Assembly: GCF_014705615.1 (NCBI RefSeq) | Contig: NZ_JACXJA010000003.1 | Location: 124,001-188,000, forward strand | Direction: 5' to 3' | DNA length: 64,000 nucleotides | Origin: Paenibacillus oceani | Lineage (GTDB): Bacteria; Bacillota; Bacilli; Paenibacillales; NBRC-103111 | In this document: piece by piece, positions 53,555-62,498 of the stretch | How the letters are laid out: the number at the start of each line of letters is the position of its first letter | Position numbering within the stretch: position 1 is the stretch's first letter | Position numbers and translations under genes: made by a program | The notes under the pieces: generated by a model | Told to the model about the DNA's origin: nothing | Seen by the model: only the letters and a program-made list of their open reading frames with translations | The model's database searches: none

Positions 53555-54589
53555 TTGAAAATCGTCATCATGGCCGGCGGATCGGGTACCCGCTTCTGGC
53601 CGCGAAGCGTCCAGTCGCGGCCGAAACAGTTTCTCCCCCTGACCTCCCGCGACACGATGCTGCAGCAGACGTACAGACGGTTATTGGAATGGCTGCCCGC
53701 CCGCAAGCTGTACGTAGTAACGACGCAAGCGTACCGGCCGATCGTGCTTGAGCAGTTGCCGGAGCTGCCCGAGGAACGTCTGCTGCTGGAGCCCGATCAA
53801 CGGGATACGGGGCCTTGCATCGCTTTGACGGCGCATCACTTTTTGTCGCAGGGCGACGACGAGGTGCTCGTGACGATGCCATCCGATCATTACTCCGAAG
53901 AATCCGAATCGCTGTTGAACGCTTTGGTCGAAGCCGAGCGGGCGGCAGAGGCCGAGACGGCCATCGTCACGCTGGGGATCGTACCGACTAGACCGGAGAC
54001 GGGTTACGGTTATATCCGGACGGCGGAGCATGCGTCCGAAGGCGGCGTGCTGGAAGTCACTTCGTTTATCGAGAAGCCGCCGCTCGATGTGGCGTTATCA
54101 CTTATTCAAGATTCGGGCGTGTTTTGGAACAGCGGTATTTTCATCTGGAAGCCCAGCACGATCGCCCATTATATGAAGCTTCATCAGCCCTTGATCTGGA
54201 CGAAGCTGTCCGAGAGCGGCAGCGATCTCAAAGCCGTCTACCCGGAACTGCCGAAAATATCGGTCGATTACGCGATATTGGAAAAGGCGGATGCGATCAA
54301 AACGATTCCGGTCCGGTTCAAATGGGACGACGTCGGCATCTGGTCTTCGCTGGAACGCATTCAAAACTTAAACCGCGACGGGAACATCGTAGACGGAAGC
54401 GGAACGGTTCATATGGAATCGACGCGCAACAGCATCATTTATTCCGATCATCCGAAAACGCTCATCATCGGCGTGGACGATCTGATCGTCGTCTCGACCG
54501 CCGACGGGCTGCTCGTCTGCCGCAAATCCGAGGAGCAGCGGATTAAAACGGCGTTAAAAGCGATGGAACAACTTGAGGGGGGAACTTGA
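53555..54589 (+). CDS. manC: Mannose-1-phosphate guanylyltransferase
   Basis: 344 residues, TTG start with AAAGGAGGG upstream. Makes GDP-mannose from GTP and mannose-1-phosphate. KIVIMAGGSGTRFWPRS, RPKQFLPL, VLVTMPSDHY, GYGYIRTAE, FIEKPP and FKWDDVGIWSSLE are the family signatures. It has only the pyrophosphorylase domain, not the fused isomerase of longer ManC/AlgA proteins. No phosphomannomutase or mannose-6-phosphate isomerase gene is in the window. Confidence 0.92.
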   Translation: MKIVIMAGGSGTRFWPRSVQSRPKQFLPLTSRDTMLQQTYRRLLEWLPARKLYVVTTQAYRPIVLEQLPELPEERLLLEPDQRDTGPCIALTAHHFLSQGDDEVLVTMPSDHYSEESESLLNALVEAERAAEAETAIVTLGIVPTRPETGYGYIRTAEHASEGGVLEVTSFIEKPPLDVALSLIQDSGVFWNSGIFIWKPSTIAHYMKLHQPLIWTKLSESGSDLKAVYPELPKISVDYAILEKADAIKTIPVRFKWDDVGIWSSLERIQNLNRDGNIVDGSGTVHMESTRNSIIYSDHPKTLIIGVDDLIVVSTADGLLVCRKSEEQRIKTALKAMEQLEGGT

Positions 54590-54593
54590 ACGG

Positions 54594-55541
54594 ATGAAAG
54601 CTTTAGTAACAGGGATTTCCGGTTTCGTCGGAAGCCATATGGCGGAATTTTTGCTGAACAACAATGTGGAGGTTACCGGTACGATCCGGCAGCGCAGCCG
54701 TATGGACCATATCCGGCATATCAAGGACGTCCAGCTGGTGGAATGCGAGCTGAGAGACCCGTTCTCGGTAGAAACGCTGATCGGGGAAATCAAGCCCGAC
54801 CTGATCTTTCATCTCGCCGCGCAAAGCTTCGTCCCTACTTCGTGGAACTCGCCGATCGACACGATTCATAACAATGTCGCGGGCCAGGTTAATATTATGG
54901 AGGCGCTCCGCCGGTTCGATCTGGCCAGCAAAATGCAGGTAGCCTGCTCCAGCGAGGAGTACGGCCACGTCGAGCCGGACGAGGTGCCGATCCGGGAGAC
55001 GAACCCGCTCCGTCCGCTGAGTCCGTATGCGGTCAGCAAGGTCGCTCAGGACTATTTGGGTTATCAGTATTACAAAAGCTACGGTTTGCCGATCGTCGTT
55101 ACCCGCACGTTTAATCATACCGGCCCCCGGCGCGGCGAAAACTTCGTCACCTCGAACTTCGCCAAGCAGATCGCGGACATCGAGAAGGGAAGAAAACCCC
55201 CGGTCATTCATGTCGGCAATCTGACGGCGAAGCGGGATTTCACCGATGTGCGCGACGTGGTCCGGGCTTACTGGCTGGCGCTGGAGAAAGGAAAGCCGGG
55301 CGAGACCTACAATATTGCATCAGGGACGTGTTACACCGTCCAGGAGGTGCTCGATCTGCTGCTGTCGTACAGCAATGTCAGCATCTCGATCCAGGAGGAC
55401 CCGGCGCGGCTCCGTCCTTCGGACGTGGAAATTTTGCTCGGGGACGCCACCAAGTTCCAGAGCGAGACCGGCTGGAAGCCGGAAATCCCGTTCGAGAAGA
55501 CGATGCGCGATTTGCTGCAGTATTGGAGAGACCAGCCTTAA
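54594..55541 (+). CDS. gmd: GDP-mannose 4,6-dehydratase
   Basis: 315 residues. SDR enzyme making GDP-4-keto-6-deoxymannose. ALVTGISGFVGSHMAEFLL, CSSEEYGHV with the Ser-x-Glu-type dehydratase residue (the related reductase RMD has Gly-Asp there), YAVSKVAQ (YxxxK), FNHTGPRRGENFV, and QEDPARLRPSDVEILLGDAT are seen. Starts 5 bases after manC, so co-transcribed. Slightly short for Gmd, so some uncertainty between Gmd and RMD remains. Confidence 0.85.
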   Translation: MKALVTGISGFVGSHMAEFLLNNNVEVTGTIRQRSRMDHIRHIKDVQLVECELRDPFSVETLIGEIKPDLIFHLAAQSFVPTSWNSPIDTIHNNVAGQVNIMEALRRFDLASKMQVACSSEEYGHVEPDEVPIRETNPLRPLSPYAVSKVAQDYLGYQYYKSYGLPIVVTRTFNHTGPRRGENFVTSNFAKQIADIEKGRKPPVIHVGNLTAKRDFTDVRDVVRAYWLALEKGKPGETYNIASGTCYTVQEVLDLLLSYSNVSISIQEDPARLRPSDVEILLGDATKFQSETGWKPEIPFEKTMRDLLQYWRDQP

Positions 55542-55546
55542 ACTTA

Positions 55547-55659
55547 CCCCCAAAAGTGACGCCAACCTTCGCAGCTTATTCCGGGTACTTTCGGGGGAGC
55601 CCCCGAAACCCTGCCCCCAAAAGTGACGCCAACCTTCGCAGCTTATTCCGGGTACTTTC
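55547..55659. repeat. 46-bp perfect direct repeat flanking a hairpin
   Basis: 55547-55592 and 55614-55659 are identical (begin CCCCCAAAAGTGACGCC, end CCGGGTACTTTC). Between and overlapping them is the stem TTTCGGGGG-AG-CCCCCGAAA (55589-55608). A further hairpin GGGGAGC-TGCAG-GCTCCCC follows at 55689-55707. The whole lies in the 195-base gap between gmd and the next glycosyltransferase. Confidence 0.9.
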
Positions 55660-55736
55660 CTCCAATTTTAAAGTAAAGCTCAACAACGGGGGAGCTGCAG
55701 GCTCCCCTGTCATTTCAACCGGAAAGGGTGGATATT

Positions 55737-57140
55737 ATGAAAAGCGCCGGTCGACGCTGGCAGAGCAAACGAGCCTCCACGGCTGTCAAAGCGATAAAGC
55801 GCAAAAAGCGGAAACCACCGCTCAGGGGCGGAAAAGCGCGGTCCAGGAAAAAACGGTTCGCCCGGGGAAGAAAACGCAAGCTTCTGCTGGTCAGAGGCAA
55901 AAAACGGTTCCGCAAAGGCCGGCTCAAAGCCTGGAGAAAACGCCGGAGACGGCGTTCGGCACGCGCTTCCGCCGAAGCGCTTCCCGTACTGACCGAGACG
56001 CCTGCCGAGGTCGCGGAAGTTCCGGAAGTCCCGGGTTATGCCAAAGGGATCAATCTGGTCGGCTTCATCCGGGCGGAAATGGGGATCGGCGAATCAAGCA
56101 GGCTGGCGGCGCGGGCGATATCGAGGACGGATATTGCCTTCGGCGCGATGAACTTCCCCGTCACCTCGATCCGGATGGAGGATATGACATGGGCGCATAA
56201 GGAGATGTCGGACCCGCAGTACAATACGAATATCTTCCATATGAATGCCGATACGATGCGTTCGGTGCACCATCATTTCGGAAACGGCTTGTTCGACGGA
56301 CGCTACAACATCGGATACTGGCACTGGGAGCTGCCCGATTTTCCGGACGAATTTTGCGACGGCTTCCATTTCGTGAACGAGGTGTGGGCGCCGACCAGCT
56401 TCGTAGTCGAGGCGATCTCGAAGAAGGCGAGCGTGCCGGTAGTCCGCATTCCTCACGGCGTCGAGGTGAATCCGCCGTCCGATCTGAACCGCGGCTCGTT
56501 CGGATTGCCGGACGACAAGTTTCTGTTCTTCTCGATGTACGATACCCACAGCTACCAGCGGCGCAAAAACCCGCAGGGTGCGATCGAATCGTTCAAGATG
56601 GCGTTCGACCGCAAAGATACGTCGGTGGGGCTCGTCGTGAAGCTGAACCACTCCCACGCCAATCCGTCGGATCTCGATGAAATCAACCAGTTGGTGAGCG
56701 GGTACGACAATATCTATATCATCGACCGGATTATGGCCCGCCACGAGGTCGACGCGCTCCTGAACTGCACCGACTGCTTCGTGTCGCTGCACCGCTCGGA
56801 GGGATTCGGTCTGGGGCTGGCCGAAGCGATGTATTTGGGCAAGCCGGTCATCGGCACGTACTGGTCGGGCAACACCGACTTCATGAATTCGACCAACTCA
56901 TGCACGGTTGACTTCAATATCGTCGGCGTCGGCGGGGACTGGGGACCGTACAAAGCGTATCAGACCTGGGCGGAGCCCGATCTGGGCCATGCCGCCCACT
57001 ATATGCGCGAGCTGAGGTACAATGCCGGCTACCGCCATTCGATCGCATACAACGGCATGCAGCATATTCGCACTTATTTTTCCCCGCAAGCGGTCGGCGG
57101 CATGATCAAGGAGCGTCTGAAGCAGCTCGGCTTGCAGTAG
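55737..57140 (+). CDS. GT4-like glycosyltransferase with long hyper-basic tail
   Basis: 467 residues. Residues 1 to about 75 are the most basic in the window (KAIKRKKRKPPLRGGKARSR, then KKRFARGRKRKLLLVRGKKR). About 76-95 is an acidic/Pro linker. About 100-467 is a GT-B glycosyltransferase: GINLVGFIRAEMGIGESSRL, YNIGYWHWELPDFPDEF, FFSMYDTHSYQRRKNPQGAI, and HRSEGFGLGLAEAMYLGKPV. ATG 55737 is chosen with AAAGGGTGG; GTG 55728 is possible. Probably adds a sugar to a coat-anchored acceptor. Confidence 0.88.
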   Translation: MKSAGRRWQSKRASTAVKAIKRKKRKPPLRGGKARSRKKRFARGRKRKLLLVRGKKRFRKGRLKAWRKRRRRRSARASAEALPVLTETPAEVAEVPEVPGYAKGINLVGFIRAEMGIGESSRLAARAISRTDIAFGAMNFPVTSIRMEDMTWAHKEMSDPQYNTNIFHMNADTMRSVHHHFGNGLFDGRYNIGYWHWELPDFPDEFCDGFHFVNEVWAPTSFVVEAISKKASVPVVRIPHGVEVNPPSDLNRGSFGLPDDKFLFFSMYDTHSYQRRKNPQGAIESFKMAFDRKDTSVGLVVKLNHSHANPSDLDEINQLVSGYDNIYIIDRIMARHEVDALLNCTDCFVSLHRSEGFGLGLAEAMYLGKPVIGTYWSGNTDFMNSTNSCTVDFNIVGVGGDWGPYKAYQTWAEPDLGHAAHYMRELRYNAGYRHSIAYNGMQHIRTYFSPQAVGGMIKERLKQLGLQ

Positions 57141-57207
57141 CGGCCGCGGCTGCAGGTGACCCGGGCCGGCCTGCTCTTGCCGGCCCTCTGCATAGGGGGG
57201 AGCTATC

Positions 57208-57861
57208 ATGGAAGATTTCAGAGCGATCAAGGTCGAGACGATTATCGTCAAGGGCAAAAAAGAGTTGAAGGTGCACAATCCTACCGCTTATCCGATGATC
57301 GGGATCGGGGCACAAGGCGCCGTCTTCCGGCTGTCGCCGAAACGGTGCGTCAAACTGTACGAATCGACCCACAGCGCTTATTGGGAAGCCAAGGCGCTGA
57401 AGGCGGCGAAAGAGGGAACATCCTTCCCCAGGCTGCACGAGGCCGGGGACCATTATGTCGTGATGGATTATCTGGAAGGGCCGACCCTGCAGGAGTACGT
57501 CAAGCGGCACGGAGAGCTTCCGGAATGGGCCTGCGCCCAAGTCGTCGGCATCCTGCAGGAGATGCGGCGGTTCAAGTTTGCGCGGATCGATACGCGGATC
57601 GGGCATATCATCGTGACTTCGGGAAACAAGCTGAAAGTGATCGATCACAGCGGCGCCTTCCGGACGACCCGGCGGGCTCCGTTCATGCTGCTGATCAGTC
57701 TGGAGAAGGCGGGAGTTCTGCTTCCGTTCCTGCGATATGCGGCCAGGCATCACCCGAAGCTGTATGAGAAGTGGCGGGACAAAAGGCGGGAAGGAACCGA
57801 TGTGGACCGGGTTCCCAGGCTGCCGCGTATGGAGACTCTTCTAAAGGAAGATACGAAGTAG
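57208..57861 (+). CDS. Divergent eukaryote-like protein kinase
   Basis: 217 residues. Kinase-fold protein with a glycine loop (IGIGAQGAVFRL), VAIK-type Lys (RCVKLYES), hinge VVMDYLEGPTLQEYV, a catalytic-loop-like RIDTRIGHIIV and KVIDHSGAFR in place of DFG. Short, like the B. subtilis YrzF-type kinases. The loop Asn and DFG are altered, so activity is uncertain. AGGGGGGAG lies before the ATG. Next to a basic-tailed glycosyltransferase, a role in phosphorylating coat or tail proteins is possible but unproven. Confidence 0.78.
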   Translation: MEDFRAIKVETIIVKGKKELKVHNPTAYPMIGIGAQGAVFRLSPKRCVKLYESTHSAYWEAKALKAAKEGTSFPRLHEAGDHYVVMDYLEGPTLQEYVKRHGELPEWACAQVVGILQEMRRFKFARIDTRIGHIIVTSGNKLKVIDHSGAFRTTRRAPFMLLISLEKAGVLLPFLRYAARHHPKLYEKWRDKRREGTDVDRVPRLPRMETLLKEDTK

Positions 57862-57894
57862 CGGGCGGGATGCCGCAGACGGAAGGCGGACAAC

Positions 57895-57939
57895 AAAAAG
57901 CGCGGGCCGGACTTTACAAGTCCGCATCCCGCGCTTTTT
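57895..57939. terminator. Bidirectional terminator overlapping a gene end
   Basis: Stem AAAAAGCGCGGG / CCCGCGCTTTTT with inner CGGACTT/AAGTCCG. It serves both convergent genes; its right arm is also the last codons of the minus-strand phosphotransferase gene. Confidence 0.88.
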
Positions 57940-58825
57940 GTTTCAGCCATTCGTGCCGCAGTTTGAATTTGCTTTCATTTTTCGTCTGGGCAGCGATAAT
58001 CATCGAGCTGAACCGGAGGATGTTCGCGTAGAAGGCGGAGCATCGCTCGAGAAAGGTCGGGTCTACCGGTCCCTTATACTCGTTCAGCACCGCCCGGGCG
58101 AACGGTTCCCCGTAAGAGATGCACAGGTCGTGATAATCGTAGGAGGGGTCGCCCATCTTCATCTGGCCGAAATCGATAACGCCGGTCAGCCTGCCCGCTT
58201 GCGGGTCGTACAAAATGTGGTCGTTTTTGAAGTCGCCGTGAATAAGCGACGGCGTAAATTTGAAATGCTCGGACAGGTACAAGTAGTCGTCGAACACTTG
58301 CATTATCCAGGTCCGTTCCTTTTTCCCGATCTTCGGAAACACGTTCAGCTCGACCGCGCGGTAATACCCGCTCCAGTTCCGTCTCCATTCCGCCTGAAAC
58401 CGCCGCCTGTCGACGCGGGTGATCGGGTCGCCCGTAAACGTATGAAGCGAGGTTAGAAACTCCGCGATCTGCTTGGCGAACAACCGGCGGGTAGGTTCGT
58501 TCAAGCTATTCAGCTTGCCCGCTTCCAGCGATTCGCCGGGGATGATCGGGTAGCCGACATAGTGGATGTTCTGCTTCGACAACGATACGTAGCGGAACTG
58601 CGGGATGGGCAGAGGCAACCGTTTTCCGAGCTGGGGCAGCAGCCTCTCCTCCAGCTTCAGCGAGGTAAGGTCGGACGTCAGCGGAAAGCGGAAGATCAGG
58701 CGTTCTCCTAACACGATGATCAGATTTTGATGGCCGGACGAGATGACGCGAAACGTCTGCTTGGATAACTCGGGATGTTGTTCCCGCAAAAACTCGATAA
58801 GCTTCTCCGTCTTTAAGGTTCCCAT
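57914..58825 (-). CDS. APH-family phosphotransferase
   Basis: 303 residues. Aminoglycoside/homoserine-kinase-like fold: Brenner motif LIHGDFKNDHILYD, metal motif TGVIDFGQMKMGDPSYDYHD and Lys-like region ERLIFRFPL. Members phosphorylate small molecules (aminoglycosides, choline, sugars); no resistance is implied. GGAGG lies before the ATG. It sits immediately downstream of a DUF4214 gene on the same strand (40-base gap), so the two may be one unit. Confidence 0.85.
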   Translation of the reverse strand: MGTLKTEKLIEFLREQHPELSKQTFRVISSGHQNLIIVLGERLIFRFPLTSDLTSLKLEERLLPQLGKRLPLPIPQFRYVSLSKQNIHYVGYPIIPGESLEAGKLNSLNEPTRRLFAKQIAEFLTSLHTFTGDPITRVDRRRFQAEWRRNWSGYYRAVELNVFPKIGKKERTWIMQVFDDYLYLSEHFKFTPSLIHGDFKNDHILYDPQAGRLTGVIDFGQMKMGDPSYDYHDLCISYGEPFARAVLNEYKGPVDPTFLERCSAFYANILRFSSMIIAAQTKNESKFKLRHEWLKQKARDADL

Positions 58826-58865
58826 GGGCTCCGCCTCCGTTCGCTGATCGCCCGTATGCGCCGCA

Positions 58866-59363
58866 TTATTTGTAGAAGCTCTGAATGAGCTGATCCAGCA
58901 CGTGACGGGTAAACGTATACTTATCCATCCGGATCAGCGATTCGAACTCGGCGGAGGTGACGAACCGCTTGAATACGGACGATTTCCTGCGTCCTTTGGC
59001 GAGCGATTCCAAGTAGCTGTTATAGGAATCGCGGTCGGGTTCGCGGCACAGGACGTCGCGGTACAGGTGGCTTACGAACGAATCGGCTCTGCGGTTAAAC
59101 AAGCGCTGCAGCTCGCGGTACACCATCGCCGAATGGTCATCCTTGTTCGCCGGAGGGGGCTGTTCATACAACGACAGCGCTTCGTCGCTGATCAGAAAGG
59201 AGACGAGCAGCTGATGCTTGGAGACGCCCTGGCGCAAGGCGCGGGCATGATTGGCCAATCCCGGTTCGTCGGGCTCCCGGTTCAACAGGCTGCGGTACAG
59301 TTCCGCCAGAAACGGCTGTTCGTCCAGACATACGATCTTATGCAGCTTCCGGGTGATGCTCAA
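58866..59363 (-). CDS. Two-repeat DUF4214 protein 2
   Basis: 165 residues, TTG start with GGGAGGG upstream. Two DUF4214 repeats: FLAELYRSLLNREPDEPGLA (about 17-65) and FVSHLYRDVLCREPDRDSYN (about 94-140), each with a following LxSFLxSxEAL/F-type helix. Same two-repeat size as 50290-50811 but well diverged. Alternative ATG starts upstream lack an RBS. Role unknown; recurrence within the glycosylation locus suggests a structural or acceptor function. Confidence 0.8.
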   Translation of the reverse strand: MSITRKLHKIVCLDEQPFLAELYRSLLNREPDEPGLANHARALRQGVSKHQLLVSFLISDEALSLYEQPPPANKDDHSAMVYRELQRLFNRRADSFVSHLYRDVLCREPDRDSYNSYLESLAKGRRKSSVFKRFVTSAEFESLIRMDKYTFTRHVLDQLIQSFYK

Positions 59364-59645
59364 ATGAATATCCCTCCCTCTCGAAAAAGCACGGGCTATG
59401 CGGTAAACGCACATATTCATACGTATGCGCAGGCTGTGCGAATGGAACCCGTCATAAGCGGATGCCGGATGCAGATTTCGCGGACCGAATGCCGGGGCTG
59501 ATGGTGCGGCGGTAGGTTAACGCCAATTTCTCTTGGATAGGGGTACCGGTCCAAGTAGGTCTTTTTCCTGATGCATATGGTAAAGAAATTGCCGATTGCC
59601 CGAGCTGCTTTGCGGCTTGATTTTAAGTAAACAGGTGGTGGTACG

Positions 59646-62408
59646 ATGAACATCGCGGTCGATATGTCCTTCTCGGAGACGGATTCCGGCCGGCTGAGCG
59701 CGGATCGTTACGTGAGAAATTTGATGGATTCGATCGCCCCGAACAATAAGGAGCATTCTTTTTTTTATTATCCGCTGCATGAAGGTACGGAGGACTCCGA
59801 AGCGTACAAAACCAGGCTGCAATCGTTTCTGGAACAAAACAGGATCGATTTGTTCCATCTGTTTCAGCCGTTCGATCCCGCCTACCCTGCCCTTCAGCGC
59901 AAATGGTTCGGAGCCGCCAAAGTGGCGGTTACGCTTCACGATTTGTATCCGCTGCTAAGTCCGGCCGGTGCGACAGTCGTCTTCCCCGGACTAGAGAACG
60001 ACGGCAGGAAAGAGTTTATACGCTCGTGCGACCTTATTATCGTCAATACCGATCATCTGAAGCGGGAAGCGGTCCACTGGGCGGATCTCGATCCGGATCA
60101 GATAACGGTCGTCCCGGAAGGAGTGGATCGAAGGTTCAAGCCGGGAAGAGCTTCGGCTGCGGAGCTGGCCGGCTTCGGAATTACGAAACCGTATGTGCTG
60201 AGCATGGGAGGGATGGATGACAGACGCAACGTTAGAGCTTTGATCGGGGCTTTCGCTTCGGTGAACAGAAGGTGCAAGACCGCTTACCAGCTAGTGATGA
60301 TCGGCGACCGGGAGAGGAGGAACGACGCTCCGCCGGCGTCCGGCGCGGAAGATACGGACGCAGCCGGAAGTGTCGTATGGGTATCCTCCGCGTCTGTAGA
60401 CGACCTCGTGAAGCTGTATGGGGGGGCTAAGCTGTTTGCCTGCCCGTCCTTCTTCGAGGCGGCCGGTTATCCGCTGCTCGAAGCGATGGCGTGCGGAGTT
60501 CCGGCGCTGGTCACGAACGACGCCTCCTTGGAGGAAGTTGCGGGCGATGCGGTCTACAAAGTCAACCCGGCCAGGCATGAAGACATCCGCATCGGGATGA
60601 TTCAGGTGTTAACGAACGAGCAGCTGGCGCAGGAGCTGAGAGAGAAGGGGCTTGAGCAGGTCAAACGGTTCCAGCGCAGAAAAACGGCGGAGAAGGTACT
60701 GGCCGCTTACCGTCTGACGTGCAGGAAGAAGCTGGCGATTTTTACGCCGCTGGCTCCTGCGAGAACCGGAGTCGCGGAGCATATGGAGACGATCCTGCCT
60801 TTCTTGAACGAACGGTTCGAATGCGATCTGTTTGTGGACGACAGTTACGCGTCTCCCAGGGAGGCCGGCCGTTATTCGAATCCGGGGATCCGCATATGGA
60901 ACCATACCGAGTTTCCGGGCAAAGCCGACCATTACCAGGCGATCGTCTACCAGTTGGGCAACAGCAAGTACCACAGCTATATGGTGCCTTATCTGAGAGC
61001 TTACCCGGGAACGGTCGTGCTGCACGATCTGAACCTGCACGGCTTGACGGGCGAATGCACGCTGCTGCAAGGGGACGGCAACGGCTATTTGTCGGTTGTG
61101 GTGGAAGAGTATGAGGACCGGGCGATCGAAGTGATGCAGTCGATGCTGAACGGGGCGTATGCCGACGTCGTCGTGAACCGGTATTATTTGAAAAACGCCG
61201 CCTCGATCGTCGTTCATAACGACTACGCCAAGCAGCACTTGCAGGAGAAAGGGTTCAGCAATGTCGTCATGTGCCGGTTGCCCGTAGAGCTTCCCGTCAT
61301 GGTATCGATGCTGTTCGACCGCCAGTTCGTCTTCGCCAGCTTCGGCCGCGCCGCGGACAACCGACAGATCGGCACCGTGCTGACTTGTTTGCGGCGGATG
61401 GTCGATCAAGGCATAACCGATATCCGGTACTGGATTGTCGGGGAATGGGAGCCCCGCTGCAAGGAACGGCTCGATGAGACGATCCGGACTTTGCAGCTCG
61501 AAGATTACGTTGTATTTCACAGCTATGTGCCGAAGGCGAAGTATAACGCCCTGATGAGCCAATCGGATGTGTGCATCAGCCTGCGCCACCCGACCCATGG
61601 GGAAACGTCGCTGTCGCTGCTGGACGCGCTCGCTTACGGCAAGCCGGCCATCGTATCCGATGTCGATTCGTTCCGTGAATTCCCGGACGGCGCTGTGTGC
61701 AAAATCCGGCAGGACGCGACGATGGAGAACCGTCTATACGAGGCGATGCTGGCTCTCTACGAGGACAAAAACTTGCGCAAAACGATGAAGCAGCAGGCGA
61801 GAGGCCACGTGGCCCATCTTCACGGCGTTGCGCCGTATGTCGCCAGAATAAGCACTGTGCTCGAAAAAGGGGTCAAATATGCCGAGGAAACGCAGGAGCC
61901 GCCCGTTCCGGCCGAAACAGCAGCGGTGCCGGAGGAGCACGAAGCGGAGCTGTTCGCGGATTACGGGCAGCGGGAGGAGTCCGCACCGGCTCCGGTCCCA
62001 GTTCAGCCGCAAACGGTGCTGCTGCAGCCGAACCGGTACAGACGCCTGATCCGGGGCAAAAAACGCGTTTCCTACTTTTCCTTCAACCTGACCGCCCTTC
62101 CTCCGGGCTGCTCGCTGCAACAGGCCGTCATGGTGATCCCGGTATCGAACCGGCAGCTCAGCGTGCACCGGATCAGTTCGGCCTGGAGCGCCAAAACGTT
62201 GCGCCGCCGTCGTCCGACCGTTCGTCCGAGAGCGCTGTACCAGGCTCGCCGCAATGTGAAAAGCAAACCCGAACCGTACGAGTGGAATTGTACGCAGCTG
62301 GCGCAGAAATGGCTGAGCGACCACAAAAGCAACCACGGTCTCTGCATTCCGTCGTACTTGGCGCTTCGCAAGCCCTATTTGTCCTGCAAGGTCATTCCCC
62401 GATCGTAG
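59646..62408 (+). CDS. Tandem GT4-GT4 glycosyltransferase with C-terminal DNRLRE-like domain
   Basis: 920 residues. First GT-B domain about 1-360 (VLSMGGMDDRRNVRALIGAF, FFEAAGYPLLEAMACGVPAL). Second about 365-740 (LAIFTPLAPARTGVAEHMET, HPTHGETSLSLLDALAYGKP). Linker 740-790 is acidic/Pro. About 795-920 is a domain reading FNLTALPPGCSLQQAVMVIP, LSVHRISSAWSAKTL and WLSDHKSNHGLCI, which follows the DNRLRE pattern, with an Arg-rich insert (LRRRRPTVRPRALYQARRNV). DNRLRE domains occur in surface proteins, so this enzyme may be fixed to the spore surface. CATATGGTA (59574) lies upstream without a -35 AC. Confidence 0.82.
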   Translation: MNIAVDMSFSETDSGRLSADRYVRNLMDSIAPNNKEHSFFYYPLHEGTEDSEAYKTRLQSFLEQNRIDLFHLFQPFDPAYPALQRKWFGAAKVAVTLHDLYPLLSPAGATVVFPGLENDGRKEFIRSCDLIIVNTDHLKREAVHWADLDPDQITVVPEGVDRRFKPGRASAAELAGFGITKPYVLSMGGMDDRRNVRALIGAFASVNRRCKTAYQLVMIGDRERRNDAPPASGAEDTDAAGSVVWVSSASVDDLVKLYGGAKLFACPSFFEAAGYPLLEAMACGVPALVTNDASLEEVAGDAVYKVNPARHEDIRIGMIQVLTNEQLAQELREKGLEQVKRFQRRKTAEKVLAAYRLTCRKKLAIFTPLAPARTGVAEHMETILPFLNERFECDLFVDDSYASPREAGRYSNPGIRIWNHTEFPGKADHYQAIVYQLGNSKYHSYMVPYLRAYPGTVVLHDLNLHGLTGECTLLQGDGNGYLSVVVEEYEDRAIEVMQSMLNGAYADVVVNRYYLKNAASIVVHNDYAKQHLQEKGFSNVVMCRLPVELPVMVSMLFDRQFVFASFGRAADNRQIGTVLTCLRRMVDQGITDIRYWIVGEWEPRCKERLDETIRTLQLEDYVVFHSYVPKAKYNALMSQSDVCISLRHPTHGETSLSLLDALAYGKPAIVSDVDSFREFPDGAVCKIRQDATMENRLYEAMLALYEDKNLRKTMKQQARGHVAHLHGVAPYVARISTVLEKGVKYAEETQEPPVPAETAAVPEEHEAELFADYGQREESAPAPVPVQPQTVLLQPNRYRRLIRGKKRVSYFSFNLTALPPGCSLQQAVMVIPVSNRQLSVHRISSAWSAKTLRRRRPTVRPRALYQARRNVKSKPEPYEWNCTQLAQKWLSDHKSNHGLCIPSYLALRKPYLSCKVIPRS

Positions 62409-62498
62409 CCGCCCCGGGCGGCGCGATTCGCGGGAAGTTCAACTTCTCCGCAGGAACGAATGCCGCAGCTTGCCCGGAGGAAAGGAGTGTGGAGTCCG

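Noticed and set aside
57914-58825. Aminoglycoside resistance gene
   Set aside because: The APH fold is shared by many metabolic kinases; nothing indicates aminoglycoside specificity.
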